This document shows, piece after piece, positions 34,966 through 49,518 of a stretch of DNA of 64,000 bases. The notes beneath the pieces are model-generated. The model searched no databases. It was not told where the DNA came from and saw nothing but the letters and a program-made list of their open reading frames with translations. The stretch is from Bidens hawaiensis (lineage: Eukaryota; Streptophyta; Magnoliopsida; Asterales; Asteraceae). The DNA lies in the NCBI GenBank assembly GCA_021521415.1, contig JAIQDT010008975.1:46083-110082 (forward strand). The letters are read 5' to 3'. Made by a program: the position numbers and the translations under genes. The first letter of the stretch is position 1, and each line of letters begins with the position of its first letter.

Positions 34966-35711
34966 TCGAGAATATGATTTTTCTTTTTTTTTGCACGTAT
35001 CAAATAATATAATATATAAGTGATAGTGTGATATTATAGTTCTTACATTTCTTACTTCTTTAAGATCTTTTGGCTCTCATATAGTTTTAAATGTTTTTCT
35101 ATCATCATCATTATTTTTTTCTTTTAGTTTCTCTATTTTCATTTTTTGGCAAGCCAAAACAGGTATCAACCCCAGCTTTATGATTTAAGGTAGAGATATT
35201 ATTAATCATTACGAGGTAGCACATTTCGAAAGAAAATTACAAAATTAGAGTGTCATATTTAGGTTTTTGACTTTTTATTACTGTTTTCTACATTCATAAT
35301 CTGGAAAGAAAGATAAATTTGTTATTCATCTTTTTTGTATTGACAGACAATACCACCTGCATATGATGACAATAGACATAGGTATTTTCTATGAATGGAG
35401 CATGGAAAGTATAAAAGTAAGTTGTAGAAAATAGAAAACAATTTATAACTTTGATATCTATTTATGAATAAACGTTGTAACTTTTTGGTTTTCATAATTT
35501 TATGTAATGTAATACGCAATTTCATTTATGAGATGAAGTTATAGATTTATGAATTACATTTGGTCCTTTTGTGTTTTTTTGGATAATGATAGATTAATTA
35601 ATTATATTTTGAATTTAGATCATATTATTAATATTATTAAGTTATTATTATTATTATTATTATTTTGTTTCATTACCTAACATCCCGTGTAACACACGGG
35701 TTCTAACCTAG

Positions 35712-35754
<43 letters not shown>

Positions 35755-38435
35755 ATTTGGATCAAATACAAATGAAATTAACGTGCTAAACGTGAAAATT
35801 AAGTAGAGTAATTATATATACAAGTAGAGTAATTAGGTAATTACTCTATGATAGTTACTCTATGATGTAATTACATAATTACTCTACATGTATATATAAT
35901 TACTCTACTCTATTTGATTCACACGTTTAGCACGTTAATTTCATTTGTACGCTAACATTCCCCTATATATATATATATGTATTGTTTTATAAATATAATA
36001 ATCTATCGACACTAATAATAATAAATATTATTATTATGATCAGAGACAGTAAACACAAAAAGAGAAAAAAAAATTTAAAAAAACATTATAGTTTTTATTC
36101 TAAAATTTTAAAGTTAGGCAAAAAAAAATGTTACATGGGAATAATATGTCAAATAAAATTTTTAAAGGAAATAACAGTTTATGAAAAATAAATAAATAAA
36201 ATATAGTTTTTAATTTAATATTTTCAAGAAAGACCATAAAATGTAATAAAATGTTACAAGGAAGTAATATGTGTAAGGCCCCGAACCCGGTAGCTCTACT
36301 TTAGCGTCGGATTTACTCACAAACACAGTTCTACAAATCAGAGTTTATTAAAACTTTCGCGGAAACGTTAACTTTAGTCATTCAATACAAAAACATTCGA
36401 TCTTTTCTATAAAACATAATATACAACATCGTATTTAAAACATTCATTTCTCTTCTGTATTCAGATGCCAACCTTTCAATCCATGTCATGTGTCATCCTC
36501 ATGCTAGCTCATTAAACACATTCACCTGCGTGCATACTAAAAGTCAGCTACGCTGAGTGAGTTATAGTTAATCAGGCAACATACAATTCATTCTCATACA
36601 TTTCTTCCCGTATCCGAATACACGTATTAATACCTTAACCTTGTATAAATATCCATAAGAGGAACGTCACGTAATATCTATTAAAAGGACCATTACTATT
36701 ACCCATACTATGTATATTTTCCATAGGATGAACACTCTATATACTTTCCATAAAAGGAACACTCTATATATTATCCATAGAAGGAACACTATTATATCCA
36801 TAGAAGAAACACTACACTATTCATAGAAGGAACACTATACTATCCATAGAAGGAACATAGTACATTATCCGTAGAAGGAAGTCTATATTATCCATAGAAG
36901 AAACACTGTATATAGTTATTATTTAATGTCCATGTAAGGAGCTAATCACTTCCCTTGACAATACGTGCAATATCTGAAGATCGCTCACGTACCGAAAAGC
37001 TTTATTTATAACGTCTATACATCATCCTTACATTACATACAATATTCATATCTTTATTTATAACATGACAGTCGCGCAATATCCGAAGATCGTTCACGTA
37101 CCGACATGCAATCATTCGTATCTATCACATATATCATACATGGCATACACTTAACATTTAAGGTAAGTGTATTAGCTGTCACATCGTGTATGCACACAGC
37201 CCTGAAAACATAAAAGAAATGGGTCTAGAAACTCACCTGAACTTGGTTACGTTCACCGTTAATGGTAATCCCTTTATTTAGTCATGCATGGCAAATGTAT
37301 AACAATTACGCGTATTAATTTCTCTCACTTTCCAAAACGTATTTCTAGTTTAATTATAACCCTCAACGAACGGGGGTCCGGGGGAAGCGCCCCTGGCAGC
37401 GGGGTTCAGGGGCAGAGCCCCAGGCTGGGGTCGAGCTCATTAGAATTTTTAATAATATTTTATTTGCCAACTCATCCACTATCACGAATTAAGCTTGATT
37501 CATTAACTTAATTCTTTATTCTGGTTCGTCATCTTAACATAGCAAATGGGTGAGTAACGAATCACTTGATTCGTTATCTTAACCATAACGAATGGTGAGT
37601 AACGAATTACCTAATTCGTTATCTTAACATGGTTTTGTTCGTTATCCTGGTTCGTTATCCTAGTTCGTTATCTTGATGTGTGCTGATTCGTCACCTTAAT
37701 CTAACGAATTTGATAAATAACGAATTAAAGGTTCATTCGTTATCAAGTCACATGAATGAGTTCCACATGTTATAACCTCGTAAAGAATGATAGACCATAA
37801 CGAATTATCAATAGTGGTTATCCAAACTTTGACTTAGGGGTCAAAGTCAAAATCAATAAGAACACAGAACAGTCAACAGCAACAGAATCTGCAATTGAAC
37901 CTCAGATCTCAACAAAATAGCATGAAAATGGTCCCAATCAACTCGTATTAGAAGCGCCAATAAACCCTAACCATCCATACATCCAAATATTACGTTTTAA
38001 AGCTGCGATTCATACCCATATACATACAGCTCATTAAACAATTATTTAACCCATCAAATATTAACTAATTTCAGTGAGGTTTGTTGTGTTGGATTCGTTT
38101 TTATCATTCTCATACATATCTAAGATTTCCCCAAACAAATCCGAACCTAAATGAACGATTTCTAAATTATAAGCGTACCTTAAACGAGTCAGTTTACGAA
38201 CACGGTCTAGTCTTGATGTTGTTTTGGTTCGTCACGATGTTCTAGCACCAACAAGCTCGGGTTTTCGCCTCCGGATCTTGGCTCGGGATATAGAATGGTG
38301 TTTGTGTGTTTTTTATGGTGTAGGCTATGATGTAGAGATGGATAGATATGGAATGGATTATGGTTTAAAGGGTATTTATACTCCCTTAAGCCCATGGACC
38401 TAAGGTCCATCTTTCCTTTTTGGTCCATAATTAAT
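34966..38435 (+). repeat. Segment R, array copy R1
   Basis: A copy of 940-4397: Helitron (3' hairpin CCCGTGT/AAC/ACACGGG near 35684, CTAG before the TA run), foldback 35769-35947, and LTR from 36272. The LTR is cut at CCATAATTAAT, where S2 starts; TAAT at 38432-38435 belongs to both. The left end adjoins S1 at CGCGA/TCGAG. Confidence 0.93.
36272..38435 (-). mobile_element. Truncated copy of the solo LTR (R1)
   Basis: Preceded by the same ATATG as at 2226-2230, but it lacks the last 124 bp and the second TSD. It was therefore carried here as part of R and did not insert independently. Confidence 0.85.
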
Positions 38436-38458
38436 ATATAAAGTATGACTGGTAGTGC

Positions 38459-39460
38459 TGATCACACAAGCAAATAAGATTGAGTTTTAATACTGATTAA
38501 ACACTTTAACAAATTCAAGCAATTAATAAAAGCAAATCACACCCGGGGTTTGAGAATGCACACAAACAGTAATCTCATGCAACCTAACAGATTAACTATC
38601 ACTGATAAACACAGACTGACTAACAAGCTAAACCTTAGGCACAAAAAATCGCTAACACACGAAACTGGTTATCAAACAATCCTTACCATTGTGACTCAAC
38701 TAAGGGCAATTGCATGCTTCATTGAATTCAACTACTCAAAACAGTCCTATGAGGAATTATTATAGCAACCGATAAACTAATCGTTCTGATCAACGTAAAC
38801 CTAAACCGATTGAATGCACAACAATACTAAACATCAATACTCATAGATTAATCAATAATAGTTACAAAGTGTTCGTTCTTAATACATGAGAAAATTGAAA
38901 ATGATACAAACTTCACATCCCAGGTTTGACTCGAGAGATTTAGCCGAGCCTCGACATACTGGAATCTTCAATTATGATAAAAAGGAACATGGATATGATC
39001 TCGGTATGATTTGGAATGATGAATTTGTCCTCTCTTTGCTCTAGAAACCGCCTGTAACTAGTTATGGAATGATAGGATCGTTAAAAGATACAAAACATAT
39101 AAACCCTAAATTTCCCGTCTTCGTCACCCATCGCGATACGCGATGGGGTCTTCTGGGGTCCATCGCGTATCGTGATGGACCATGGTCAACATTTAATTTA
39201 TTTAAATCCAATCGCGATACGCAATGGGTCTTCAGGCAATCCCATCGCGTATCGTGATGGGCCTTCTCACCAACAATAAAATATTCTCTTGCATCGTTTT
39301 GCGTGTTGGACGTCCCGTGCCTTGACAGGTCCAAATTAACTGCTTTAACGTCTGTGGCCTGAAATGCAATAAACACGTATGAAGTATCGAAGTTCCCACA
39401 ATAAACAGCTAAAACTAGTAAATAAACGAACTTAACTATATACAAATTAACCAATCATCA
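38459..39460 (-). mobile_element. Putative 3' LTR of the Athila-like element (S2)
   Basis: 1002 bp, the same length and termini as at 26916-27917, with CCAATCATCA at the right end. The palindrome cluster is at about 39126-39260. Confidence 0.55.
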
Positions 39461-40943
39461 CATCCCCACACTTTTCTTTTGCTTGCCGTCAAGCAAACTC
39501 TAATGTAAACATGAACCTCCATCATAGGTATATGAATTATCGCCATTAATGCTAGTAAGGTTTAAGGTCATACCTAGTTTCCCAGACTAACACTTTCTAG
39601 ATTGACAATCCACAAATATGTTTAAATGATGCTATAAAAACAATAGAGGTGCCCATACGAGTGTACTTTGTTTCCGGTTAAGGCATACATGTTCATACCC
39701 CTCACACTATCAACACTCCTCTCGGTTTAATATTTGGACTAGCAAAAGATGTTCTAGTATATGCCTCTGCCTTCAAATACCAAATATGAGTCACAACTTA
39801 ATATGCTTGCAGGTCAGTCTTATCTCCACCCATTACCCACCGGTTGCATAAAGACTCTAACTAAGGTTTTGCTGAGGCTTAGGTTTGGGTGTGGATTAAG
39901 CATATTTAGTGACTAAGGTGGATGAAACCCAGTTTTACAAATACACAACCAACTAATCAAAAACAACCAAACTACTAATTACACAGCTGAATATAAACTA
40001 AACTTCTTTTTGGCTTTTTGCTGAATTTTCCATTTTTTTTACTAAAAAGATAAACAATACACTGAAACAAAAATATACGACTCTGACATTCACATATTTA
40101 CAACTCTTTTGATTATATACAACTCGATGACGAATTGGATTTCATCACATATGGTTAAAATAAAATAAAGGCCAAGGCTGAAATGGTGTGTAATGTTCGG
40201 TTTAGCAAATGAAAGGGAATAAGGTCCAAATGGGCTCCTAGGGGGATAACGTTGGGCAAGGAATTTTATTTAGTGGGGGAAAATGTATGTACGAGTTTTC
40301 TATAGTCCTAATCTCTTGACAGGTGGTGGTATTAATACCTCGATAAGCATATGACAAGCAAGTTCTAATTCTGTAAAACATACCGATTTCCCTCAATAAA
40401 TGATAAGACATGTTTTATATTTATTATATAATATGTGTATTAAGTATATGGGCTATCTCACAATATGTCTGGAATTATAGGCTGCCGATATGAAACATGT
40501 ATACCCATCCTCTTGACTCTTTATCACCGCCTAAACGAACCCATTTTCTACTTCTCTTTTTGAAAAAATTTGTTAGGAAAACTATCGAGAAGCTGAAAAA
40601 CCAACCATGACTAGAAACCTATAACTTGACATTAATGACAATAATTAGTAGTTAATAACTTTGGTTTCCGAACACTCTTCGAGGTACTATCGGGCTAAAA
40701 TTTTCAAATTTCGTAGGAATCACGATTGCATTTAGCATATGCAACAAGTCCTTTAAACCCCCAGGTAGCCCGGGTGGACGAGTGAGGTCTCGTGAAGGTT
40801 TATAGTGAACTACACACGCAAAGTTCCAAATACAACAAAATATACAATAAATCAAATATAATAGGCATCAAACCAAAGATATATATACAAATTACACATA
40901 CAATTTTTCCCAATATAATATTAATATATACAAACCATGATAT

Positions 40944-41232
40944 TCAAAAAAAAATAAAGGGAAAATAAAACCCAACAAAAATGTAACCAGTATTCTGCTT
41001 AAATCTGATATAATCATCCATCTGAGCATCACCACCCACATCAGGCTGCTCCACATGCTCTGCAGGCTCTAAAAGTGTAGGAGGAAGTGGTACCTGCAAA
41101 TGAGTGAATAATAATCTAAAATGATCATCATGACGAGCCATATGTGCCTGTGTCTCCTCCTGCATTGCGATCTGCTGCTGATATATCATCTTTGGCGTGA
41201 CTGGCTGCTGCGGCTGCGGTGGTGGCTGTCGA
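40944..41232 (-). pseudogene. Athila-like ORF1, C-terminal part (S2)
   Basis: Same reading as 29858-30170, with the frame ending a few codons earlier (FYFPFIFF) because of the A-run length. Confidence 0.7.
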
Positions 41233-42242
41233 AGAGGTGATGTGCGAAAAGCTATATATAAATATTAATAACTAATTCTCGCAATTCAACACTAAGTCTT
41301 AAATTTATAAAACCAAACAATCCTAACTAAGCTTCACACAAACGACAAGTGTACCGGTCGCGTAGCAACACATTCTAATGGAAGTCCGGATGTCAAACAC
41401 AAAGACACGTGAGAACAGCTCAGATAATTAACCCTAAGCTAAGTCCGGCCTAAATAATATATTTATTCATCTTAATTATTTATACTAACTAAACTTAACT
41501 AACGGTGAAACTTAATGGAACTAACGATAATAAGAAAACGAATCACCTAGGTAGGATTACTTAATAGTTGTAAGATGACACGGGTGCTAACACGTGGTTG
41601 AAACCAGGGTTCTAAAGATGGGCTAACATAGGTGAGGTCAAGGCTACTGGGTCTCTACGGTTAGTTTTACCAGAAAACCCTAACAACGTCTAGATAACTT
41701 TTAATTCATGGTTGTTAATCTATGTACCCTAATACTCATCACTTAGTCAATGTCTAAGTTACAGATCTCACTAAGGCTTGAGCTATTACAAACCTAGGAT
41801 AAGAGGGGTAATTCAATACTAAGGACAAAATAACTCAGCTTACAAACTTAACCTAGCCGACAATGGGAAAACCGCACGTGGTCTCGCAACGACTAACCCG
41901 ATCAACTAACCAGCATATAAGCCGACACCTATGGTCTTGGTCCAACTCAAAGGTGGTGAACCTACTGATTTTAATGACTTAAGAAACACAAACCCTAATG
42001 GTATGCCTACCACAATCAATCAACACACAAAGTTTTAACCGAAACATGCAATTGACATCTACACGAAACTAATTCATGCAATAATCAACCAGACGGGGCA
42101 CATGCAACCTAAAACTCATCTAGGGCAGCAGTATACACTGAATAATATCACAAAATATGAACTTTACAATAGATAAACAATCAACCACTTGTTAAGCACC
42201 CTAAACTAGTTAAGTCAAACCGTTAAACATCAACCACTTTTA

Positions 42243-43317
42243 TGATTGTAGGTGCTTGGAGCTTAAAGGAACTAATCAAGAGCTTAAATATGTGCTTTGG
42301 AAGCTTTTAGATGGAGCCGAAGGAATGCGAGTGCAATACAAGGGAGATAGATGAAATTTTGTCAAATCAGAGTTGGCGTACCATATTCCAGAATCAGCGT
42401 ATGACAGAAAGTTTGGAGTGTGGCTTTGTCAGAGTTAGCGTACCGTACGGCAGACTTGGCGTACCATACGCCAAGTGACGGCCTGATGCGAAAATTCCAA
42501 AAATTTCACTATAAAAGCCATATGTTTTAGGGTTTTGAGGGAGACCTTTTCCTAGCCGTTTTTGGGGTTTCTAAGGATGATTTTGGACCTCCCTAATCAT
42601 CCGAATCACCTCTGTAATCATGTTTCCTTCAGCCGAAACAAGATTTGAAGCTGCTATCTCCATGAGGCAAGGCTAAACCACTGTATTCACTTTAGGCTAG
42701 GGTTTTGTGTAAACTAATTTTGATCAGATTCTATGTTTTGAATGATTATGAACTTGATTGAATGTCTTTAATCTTGTTTTACATTAGAATTGATTGTTTA
42801 AACAGTTTATGATTTTGATTATCAAACTTTGCATCACTGTTCTGGTTGTGCTCATCACATGTAGGGTTTGCACTTATGTCATTGAACCAATAATCGTTGG
42901 TCATTGATTACAACTGATTTTCATACATTAAACTGGTAATTGGGTAAACCGGGGTTCAATTGTGTCAACAATTTAGTTAGGGTATCGTTTTCCCTCACAA
43001 CCCAACTGTTAGGTTTAGTAATTACTGCGCAATTAATCTTATGAATTTGTGATTAGTTGGTCATCACATTACCTGAACCTGAAGTGAATTATTTTCTCAT
43101 TATTGTTTATAGTTCTCTTAAAGTAATCGTGTTTTACTTGAATCATCTTTTATAAAATGCTTGACATCGTTTGTCCACCTAGTTAATTAATTAATTATGA
43201 ACTTTACTTGCACTTTCCACTGATTCCCTGTGGAGACGACCTTACTTACCCATACTAGTTATAGGTATTTAAGCTTCATGAATACTTGTTATTGATTAGA
43301 GCACGACATCTACATCA
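42243..43317 (+). mobile_element. 5' LTR of the plus-strand Athila-like element (S2)
   Basis: 1075 bp. The palindrome near the TATA box reads CTTGGCGTA/CCA/TACGCCAAG here, so both arms are intact while the loop differs from S1. Confidence 0.75.
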
Positions 43318-43320
43318 AAA

Positions 43321-43338
43321 TGGCGCCGTTGCCGGGGA
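43321..43338 (+). promoter_or_regulatory. Primer binding site, tRNA-Asp type (S2)
   Basis: TGGCGCCGTTGCCGGGGA, three bases after the LTR end, as in S1. It is followed to about 43703 by the same stop-containing gag start. Confidence 0.85.
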
Positions 43339-45500
43339 ATCAACGCGCAAAGTGCTAGTTTAGTTTAGTTTTTAATTATTGTTTTTTTATTATTTCTTCG
43401 TTGATTTTACACGGGGTGTTAGTGTTTTTGTCTGTGCAGATAACTCGACAAGTTGATGCATACGCGATATTCCCATGAGAAAGAGCCGCTTCAGTTTGAT
43501 TCAGAAATCGAGAAAACAGCAAGACGAAACTGAGCAACTCAGAAACCCAAACTAAACCAAATACCTGAAGTCATAACACAAAAAGCAGAAACCATGAGTA
43601 CCCGAAATAGAAGAGACCCGAATGATTACCAACCATATAACTAGGACCAACCAAACAACCGAAATCCACCAGCTCCTCAAAACAACCAGAACGTGACGGC
43701 CCGGAAGGTCTCAAAAATCGTTCATAGGGGTTTATATTATATAAATAGATGGTTTAAACTTGTAAACGAGTTAAAATACTAAAACCCGGTCCGTTTCAAA
43801 ACAAAAAATTGATGTGCGAAATGCTATATATAAATATTAATAACTAATTCTCGCAATTCAACACTAAGTATTAAATTTATAAAACCAAACAATCCTAACT
43901 AAGCTTCACACAAACGGCAATTGTACCGATCGCGTAGCAGCACAGCCTAATGGAAGTTCGGATGTCGAACTCAAAGACACGTGAGAACGGGTCAAACAAT
44001 TAACCCTAATCTAAGTCCTGCCTAAATAACATATTTATTGATCTTAATTGTTTAACTAACTGAACTTTACTAACTTAACTTAACTAACGGTGAAACTTAA
44101 CGGAACTAACGATAATAAGAAAACAAATCACCTAGGTAGGATGACCTAACGGCTGTAAGATGACACGGGTTCTAAAAGTGGTTTAAACCATGGTTCTAAA
44201 GATGGGCTAAGATAGGTGAGGTCAAGGAAACTGAGTCCCTACGGTCAGTTTTACCAGAAAACCCTAACACCGTCTAGATAACTTTTAATTCATAGTTGTT
44301 AATCTGCGTACCCTAATAACTCATAACTTGGTCCGTGTCTAAGTTATAGATCTCACTAAGGCTAGAGCAATTACAAACCTAGGATAAGAGGGGTAATTCA
44401 ATACCAGGGAAAAAATAACTCAACTTACAAACTTAACCTAGCCGACAATGGGAAAACCGCACATGGTCTCGCAACGACTAACCCGATCAACTAACCAGCA
44501 AGATAAGCCAACACCTATGGTCTTGGTCCAACTCTAAGGTGGTGAACCAACTGATTTTAATGACTTAAGAAACACAAACCCTAATGGTATGCCTTCCAAT
44601 CAATCAACACACAAAGTATTAACCGAAAAATGCAATTAACGCCTACACGTAACTAATTCATGCAATAATAAACCACACGGGGAACATGCAACCTAAAACT
44701 TATCTAGGGCAGCAGGTATACACGGAATAATATCACAAAATATGAACTTTACAATAGATAAACAATCAACCACTTGTTAAGCACCCTAAACTAGTTAATT
44801 CAAACCGTTAAACATCAAACCTAGGTGATTCAAACTAGTTTAGCCAATCATAATGAACGAACAACAGATAATAATCATGATTAAACTCAAAGTATCCATT
44901 ACAAACTGATTGGAACTTGTTTCAAAGTCTAAAACTCAAAAACGAACTCACAAATGTTTAAACAAGCAAAACCGGCAACGGGTTGATGAAACTCCGATTC
45001 GGAAACTCCTCTTTCTTGGTATTTCATCTGGAATAGGTCTTTGACGGCTGGGAAGGTCTCAAAAATCATTCATAGTGTTTATATTATATATATAGATGGT
45101 TTAAACTTGTAAAACAAGTTAAAATACTAAAACCCGGTCAAAGCGCCCCATATAGGATAAAATAGTCGTGGTGATGGATTTGGGAAGCCATGGAACACCA
45201 CTAGGGCACCACGCCACGTGACCTTCATGGCCTTGGTGGCCGGGCGACGTGGGGAGCACCCCCGGGGGTCGTTTTTTCTGACTTGCTTATCTTCAAACGC
45301 GTATACCGGCTTCATCCGAATCCCGTTTGAGCTAATTTCTTCTTCCTTAAACTCGTTTTTTCTCACTCTTCAACCATGGGACCTACAATAAAAAATAACT
45401 TATAATTTCATGGAAGAACAAGTTATTTTCATTAACGCTTAAGCACAAAATAACATAAAACTATTAGGAAAGCATGTGTGTTTTACACCACATCAAGAGG

Positions 45501-46028
45501 ATATTGATGTTGTGGTCGCATCATACGTGGAATAAGAACATGCTGGCGATGATTCGGAATACCCCTCTGCATCGCAACACCCCCTAACGTACCCGGAGGT
45601 GGTGTAGCCTGTGGTCCCTGTTGGACTGGAACCAACGAGCGTGAATCATGAAGATCACAAATCCCGGCTCTCCGGACATCCTCCAACCCAAACACCTCTA
45701 TCACTGGTCTAGGAGTAAAGTACTCCACCATATCTATCAAATGACCCTACTCACTCTGCAATCATCATAATATACGGCCCCAACGACAACTGGGCCGATG
45801 CACCCAGTAAAATACGACCTCGGGAAAACTACGCGAGCAACAACATCGAAATGTTGGACTCTCGGCCAGTAACGATCGACAATAAACAAAGCAAATCCAA
45901 TTTGCTTCACTTATCGCGGCCCGAATGACGGGCAATGATAGTGTAAGCAACGATCCTGTGTAAATAGCGATGGATGGGGTCCCTAATTGATGACGCCACC
46001 ACTGAACTCGAGTGGGCCCCGTCCGCGA
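45501..46028 (-). pseudogene. Athila-like ORF1, middle part (S2)
   Basis: Same as 34438-34965, including a 97-codon alternative frame at 45765-46058 that is open only by chance. It is cut by R2 at 46028. Confidence 0.65.
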
Positions 46029-46701
46029 TCGAGAATCTGATTTTTCTTTTTTTTGCACGTATCAAATAATATAATATACAAGTGATAGTGTGATATTATA
46101 GTTCTTACATTTCTTATTTCTTTAAGATCTTTTGGCTCTCATATAGTTTTAAATGTTTTTCTATCATCATCATTATTTTTTTCTTTTAGTTTCTCTATTT
46201 TCATTTTTTGGCAAGCCAAAACAGGTATCATCCCCAGCTTTATGATTTAAGGTAGAGATATTATAAATCATTACGAGGTAGCACATTTCGAAATAAAATT
46301 ACAAAATTAGAGTGTCATATTTAGGTTTTTGACTTTTTATTACTGTTTTCTACATTCATAATCTGGAAAGAAAGATAAATTTGTTATTCATCTTTTTTGT
46401 ATTGACAGACAATACCACCTGCATATGATGACAATAGACATAGGTATTTTCTATGAATGGAGCATGGAAAGTATAAAAGTAAGTTGTAGAAATTAGAAAA
46501 CAATTTATAACTTTGATATCTATTTATGAATAAACGTTGTAACTTTTTGGTTTTCATAATTTTATGTAATGTAATATGCAATTTCATTTATGAGATGAAG
46601 TTATAGATTTATGAATTACATTTGGTCCTTTTGTGTTTTTTTGGATAATGATAGATTAATTACATATATTTTGATTTAGATCATATTATTAATATTATTA
46701 A

Positions 46702-46738
<37 letters not shown>

Positions 46739-49495
46739 TTGTTTCATTACCTAACATCCCGTGTAACACACGGGTTCTAACCTAGTTATATATATATATA
46801 TATATATATATAGGATTTGAATCAAATACAAATGAAATTAACGTGGTAAACGTGAAAATTAAGTAGAGTAATTATATATACAAGTAGAGTAATTAGGTAA
46901 TTACTCTATGATAATTACTCTATGATGTAATTACATAATTACTCTACTTGTATATATAATTACTCTACTCTATTTGATTCTCACGTTTAGCACGTTAATT
47001 TCATTTGTACGTTAACATTCCCCTATATATATATATATGTATTGTTTTATAAATATAATAATCTATCGACACTAATAATAATAAATATTATTATTATGAT
47101 CAGAGACAGTAAACACAAAAAAAGAAAAAAAAATTTAAAAAAACATTATAGTTTTTATTCTAAAATTTTAAAGTTAGGCAAAAAAAAATGTTACATGGGA
47201 ATAATATGTCAAATAAAATTTTTAAAGGAAATAACAGTTTATGAAAAATAAATAAATAAAATATAGTTTTTAATTTAATATTTTCAAGAAAGACCATAAA
47301 ATGTAATAAAATGTTACAAGGAAGTAATATGTGTAAGGCCCCGAACCCGGTAGCTCTACTTTAGCGTCGGATTTACTCACAAACACAGTTCTACAAATCA
47401 GAGTTTATTAAAACTTTCGCGGAAACGTTAACTTTAGTCATTCAATACAAAAACATTCGATCTTTTCTATAAAACATAATATACAACATCGTATTTAAAA
47501 CATCATTTCTCTTCTGTATTCAGATGCCAGCCTTTCAATCCATGTCATGTGTCATCCTCATGCTAGCTCATTAAACACATTCACCTACGTGCATACTAAA
47601 AGTCAGCTACGCTGAGTGAGTTATAGTTAATCAGGCAACATACAATTCATTCTCATACATTTCTTCCCGTATCCGAATACACGTATTAATACCTTAACCA
47701 TGTATAAATATCCATAAGAGGAACGTCACGTAATATCTATTAAAAGGACCATTACTATTACCCATACTATGTATATTTTCCATAGGATGAACACTCTATA
47801 TACTTTCCATAAAAGGAACACTCTATATATTATCCATAGAAGGAACACTATTATATCCATAGAAGAAACACTACACTATTCATAGAAGGAACACTATACT
47901 ATCCATAGAAGGAACATAGTACATTATCCGTAGAAGGAAGTCTATATTATCCATAGAAGAAACATTGTATATAGTTATTATTTAATGTCCATGTAAGGAG
48001 CTAATCACTTCCCTTGACAATACGTGCAATATCTGAAGATCGCTCGCGTACCGAAAAGCTTTATTTATAACGTCTATACATCATCCTTACATTACATACA
48101 ATATTCATATCTTTATTTATAACATGACAGTCGCGCAATATCCGAAGATCGTTCACGTACCGACATGCAATCATTCGTATCTATCACATATATCATACAT
48201 GGCATACACTTAACATTTAAGGTAAGTGTATTAGCTATCACATCGTGTATGCACACAGCCCTGAAAACATAAAAGAAATGGGTCTAGAAACTCACCTGAA
48301 CTTGGTTACGTTCACCGTTAATGGTAATCCCTTTATTTAGTCATGCATGGCAAATGTATAACAATTACGCGTATTAATTTCTCTCATTTTCCAAAACGTA
48401 TTTCTAGTTTAATTATAACCCTCAACGAACGGGGGTCCGGGGGAAGCGCCCCTGGCAGCGGGGTTCAGGGGCAGAGCCCCTGGCTGGGGTCGAGCTCATT
48501 AGAATTTTTAATAATATTTTATTTGCCAACTCATCCACTATCACGAATTAAGCTTGATTCATTAACTTAATTCTTTATTCTGGTTCGTCATCTTAACATA
48601 GCAAATGGGTGAGTAACGAATCACTTGATTCGTTATCTTAACCATAACGAATGGTGAGTAACGAATTACCTAATTCGTTATCTTAACATGGTTTTGTTCG
48701 TTATCCTGGTTCGTTATCCTAGTTCGTTATCTTGATGTGTGCTGATTCGTCAGCTTAATCTAACGAATTTGATAAATAAAGAATTAAAGGTTCATTCGTT
48801 ATCAAGTCACACGAATGAGTTCCACATGTTATAACCTCGTAAAGAATGATAGACCATAACGAATTATCAATAGTGGTTATCCAAACTTTGACTTAGGGGT
48901 CAAAGTCAAAATCAATAAGAACACAGAACAGTCAACAGCAACAGAATCTGCAATTGAACCTCAGATCTCAACAAAATAGCATGAAAATGGTCCCAATCAA
49001 CTCGTATTAGAAGCGCCAATAAACCCTAACCATCCATACATCCAAATATTACGTTTTAAAGCTGCGATTCATACCCATATACATACGGCTCGTTAAACAA
49101 TTATTTAACCCATCAAATATTAACGAATTTCAGTGAGGTTTGTTGTGTTGGATTCGTTTTTATCATTCTCATACATATCTAAGATTTCCCCAAACAAATC
49201 CGAACCTAAATGAACGATTTCTAAATTATAAGCGTACCTTAAACGAGTCAGTTTACGAACACGGTCTAGTCTTGATGTTGTTTTGGTTCGTCACGATGTT
49301 CTAGCACCAACAAGCTCGGGTTTTCGCCTCCGGATCTTGGCTCGGGATATAGAATGGTGTTTGTGTGTTTTTTTATGGTGTAGGCTATGATGTAGAGATG
49401 GATAGATATGGAAAGGATTAGGGTTTAAGGGGTATTTATACTCCCTTAAGCCCATGGACCTAAGGTCCATCTTTCCTTTTTGGTCCATAATTAAT
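46029..49495 (+). repeat. Segment R, array copy R2
   Basis: The third R copy. It shares with R1 the 24-bp longer foldback (46829-47008) and several substitutions against R0, but at some sites matches R0 rather than R1, for example the T-run near 49369. LTR part: 47332-49495. Confidence 0.93.
47332..49495 (-). mobile_element. Truncated copy of the solo LTR (R2)
   Basis: Same internal cut point as in R1, next to S3. TAAT at 49492-49495 is shared by R2 and S3. Confidence 0.85.
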
Positions 49496-49518
49496 ATATA
49501 AAGTATGACTGGTAGTGC

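Larger units (their letters stand above)
41238..45495. mobile_element. 4.26 kb LTR-derived insert in ORF1 (S2)
   Basis: Same ends and the same AGAGG TSD (41233-41237 and 45496-45500) as in S1. The full-length LTR block is 43810-45495. Confidence 0.8.
38432..46028 (+). repeat. Tandem array unit S2
   Basis: The second S copy, offset 11060 bp from S3. It is shorter than S1 and S3 because about 479 bp equivalent to 29166-29644 are missing. The deletion joint, AATTTCGTAGG near 40711, has a 4-bp TTTC overlap. Confidence 0.93.
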
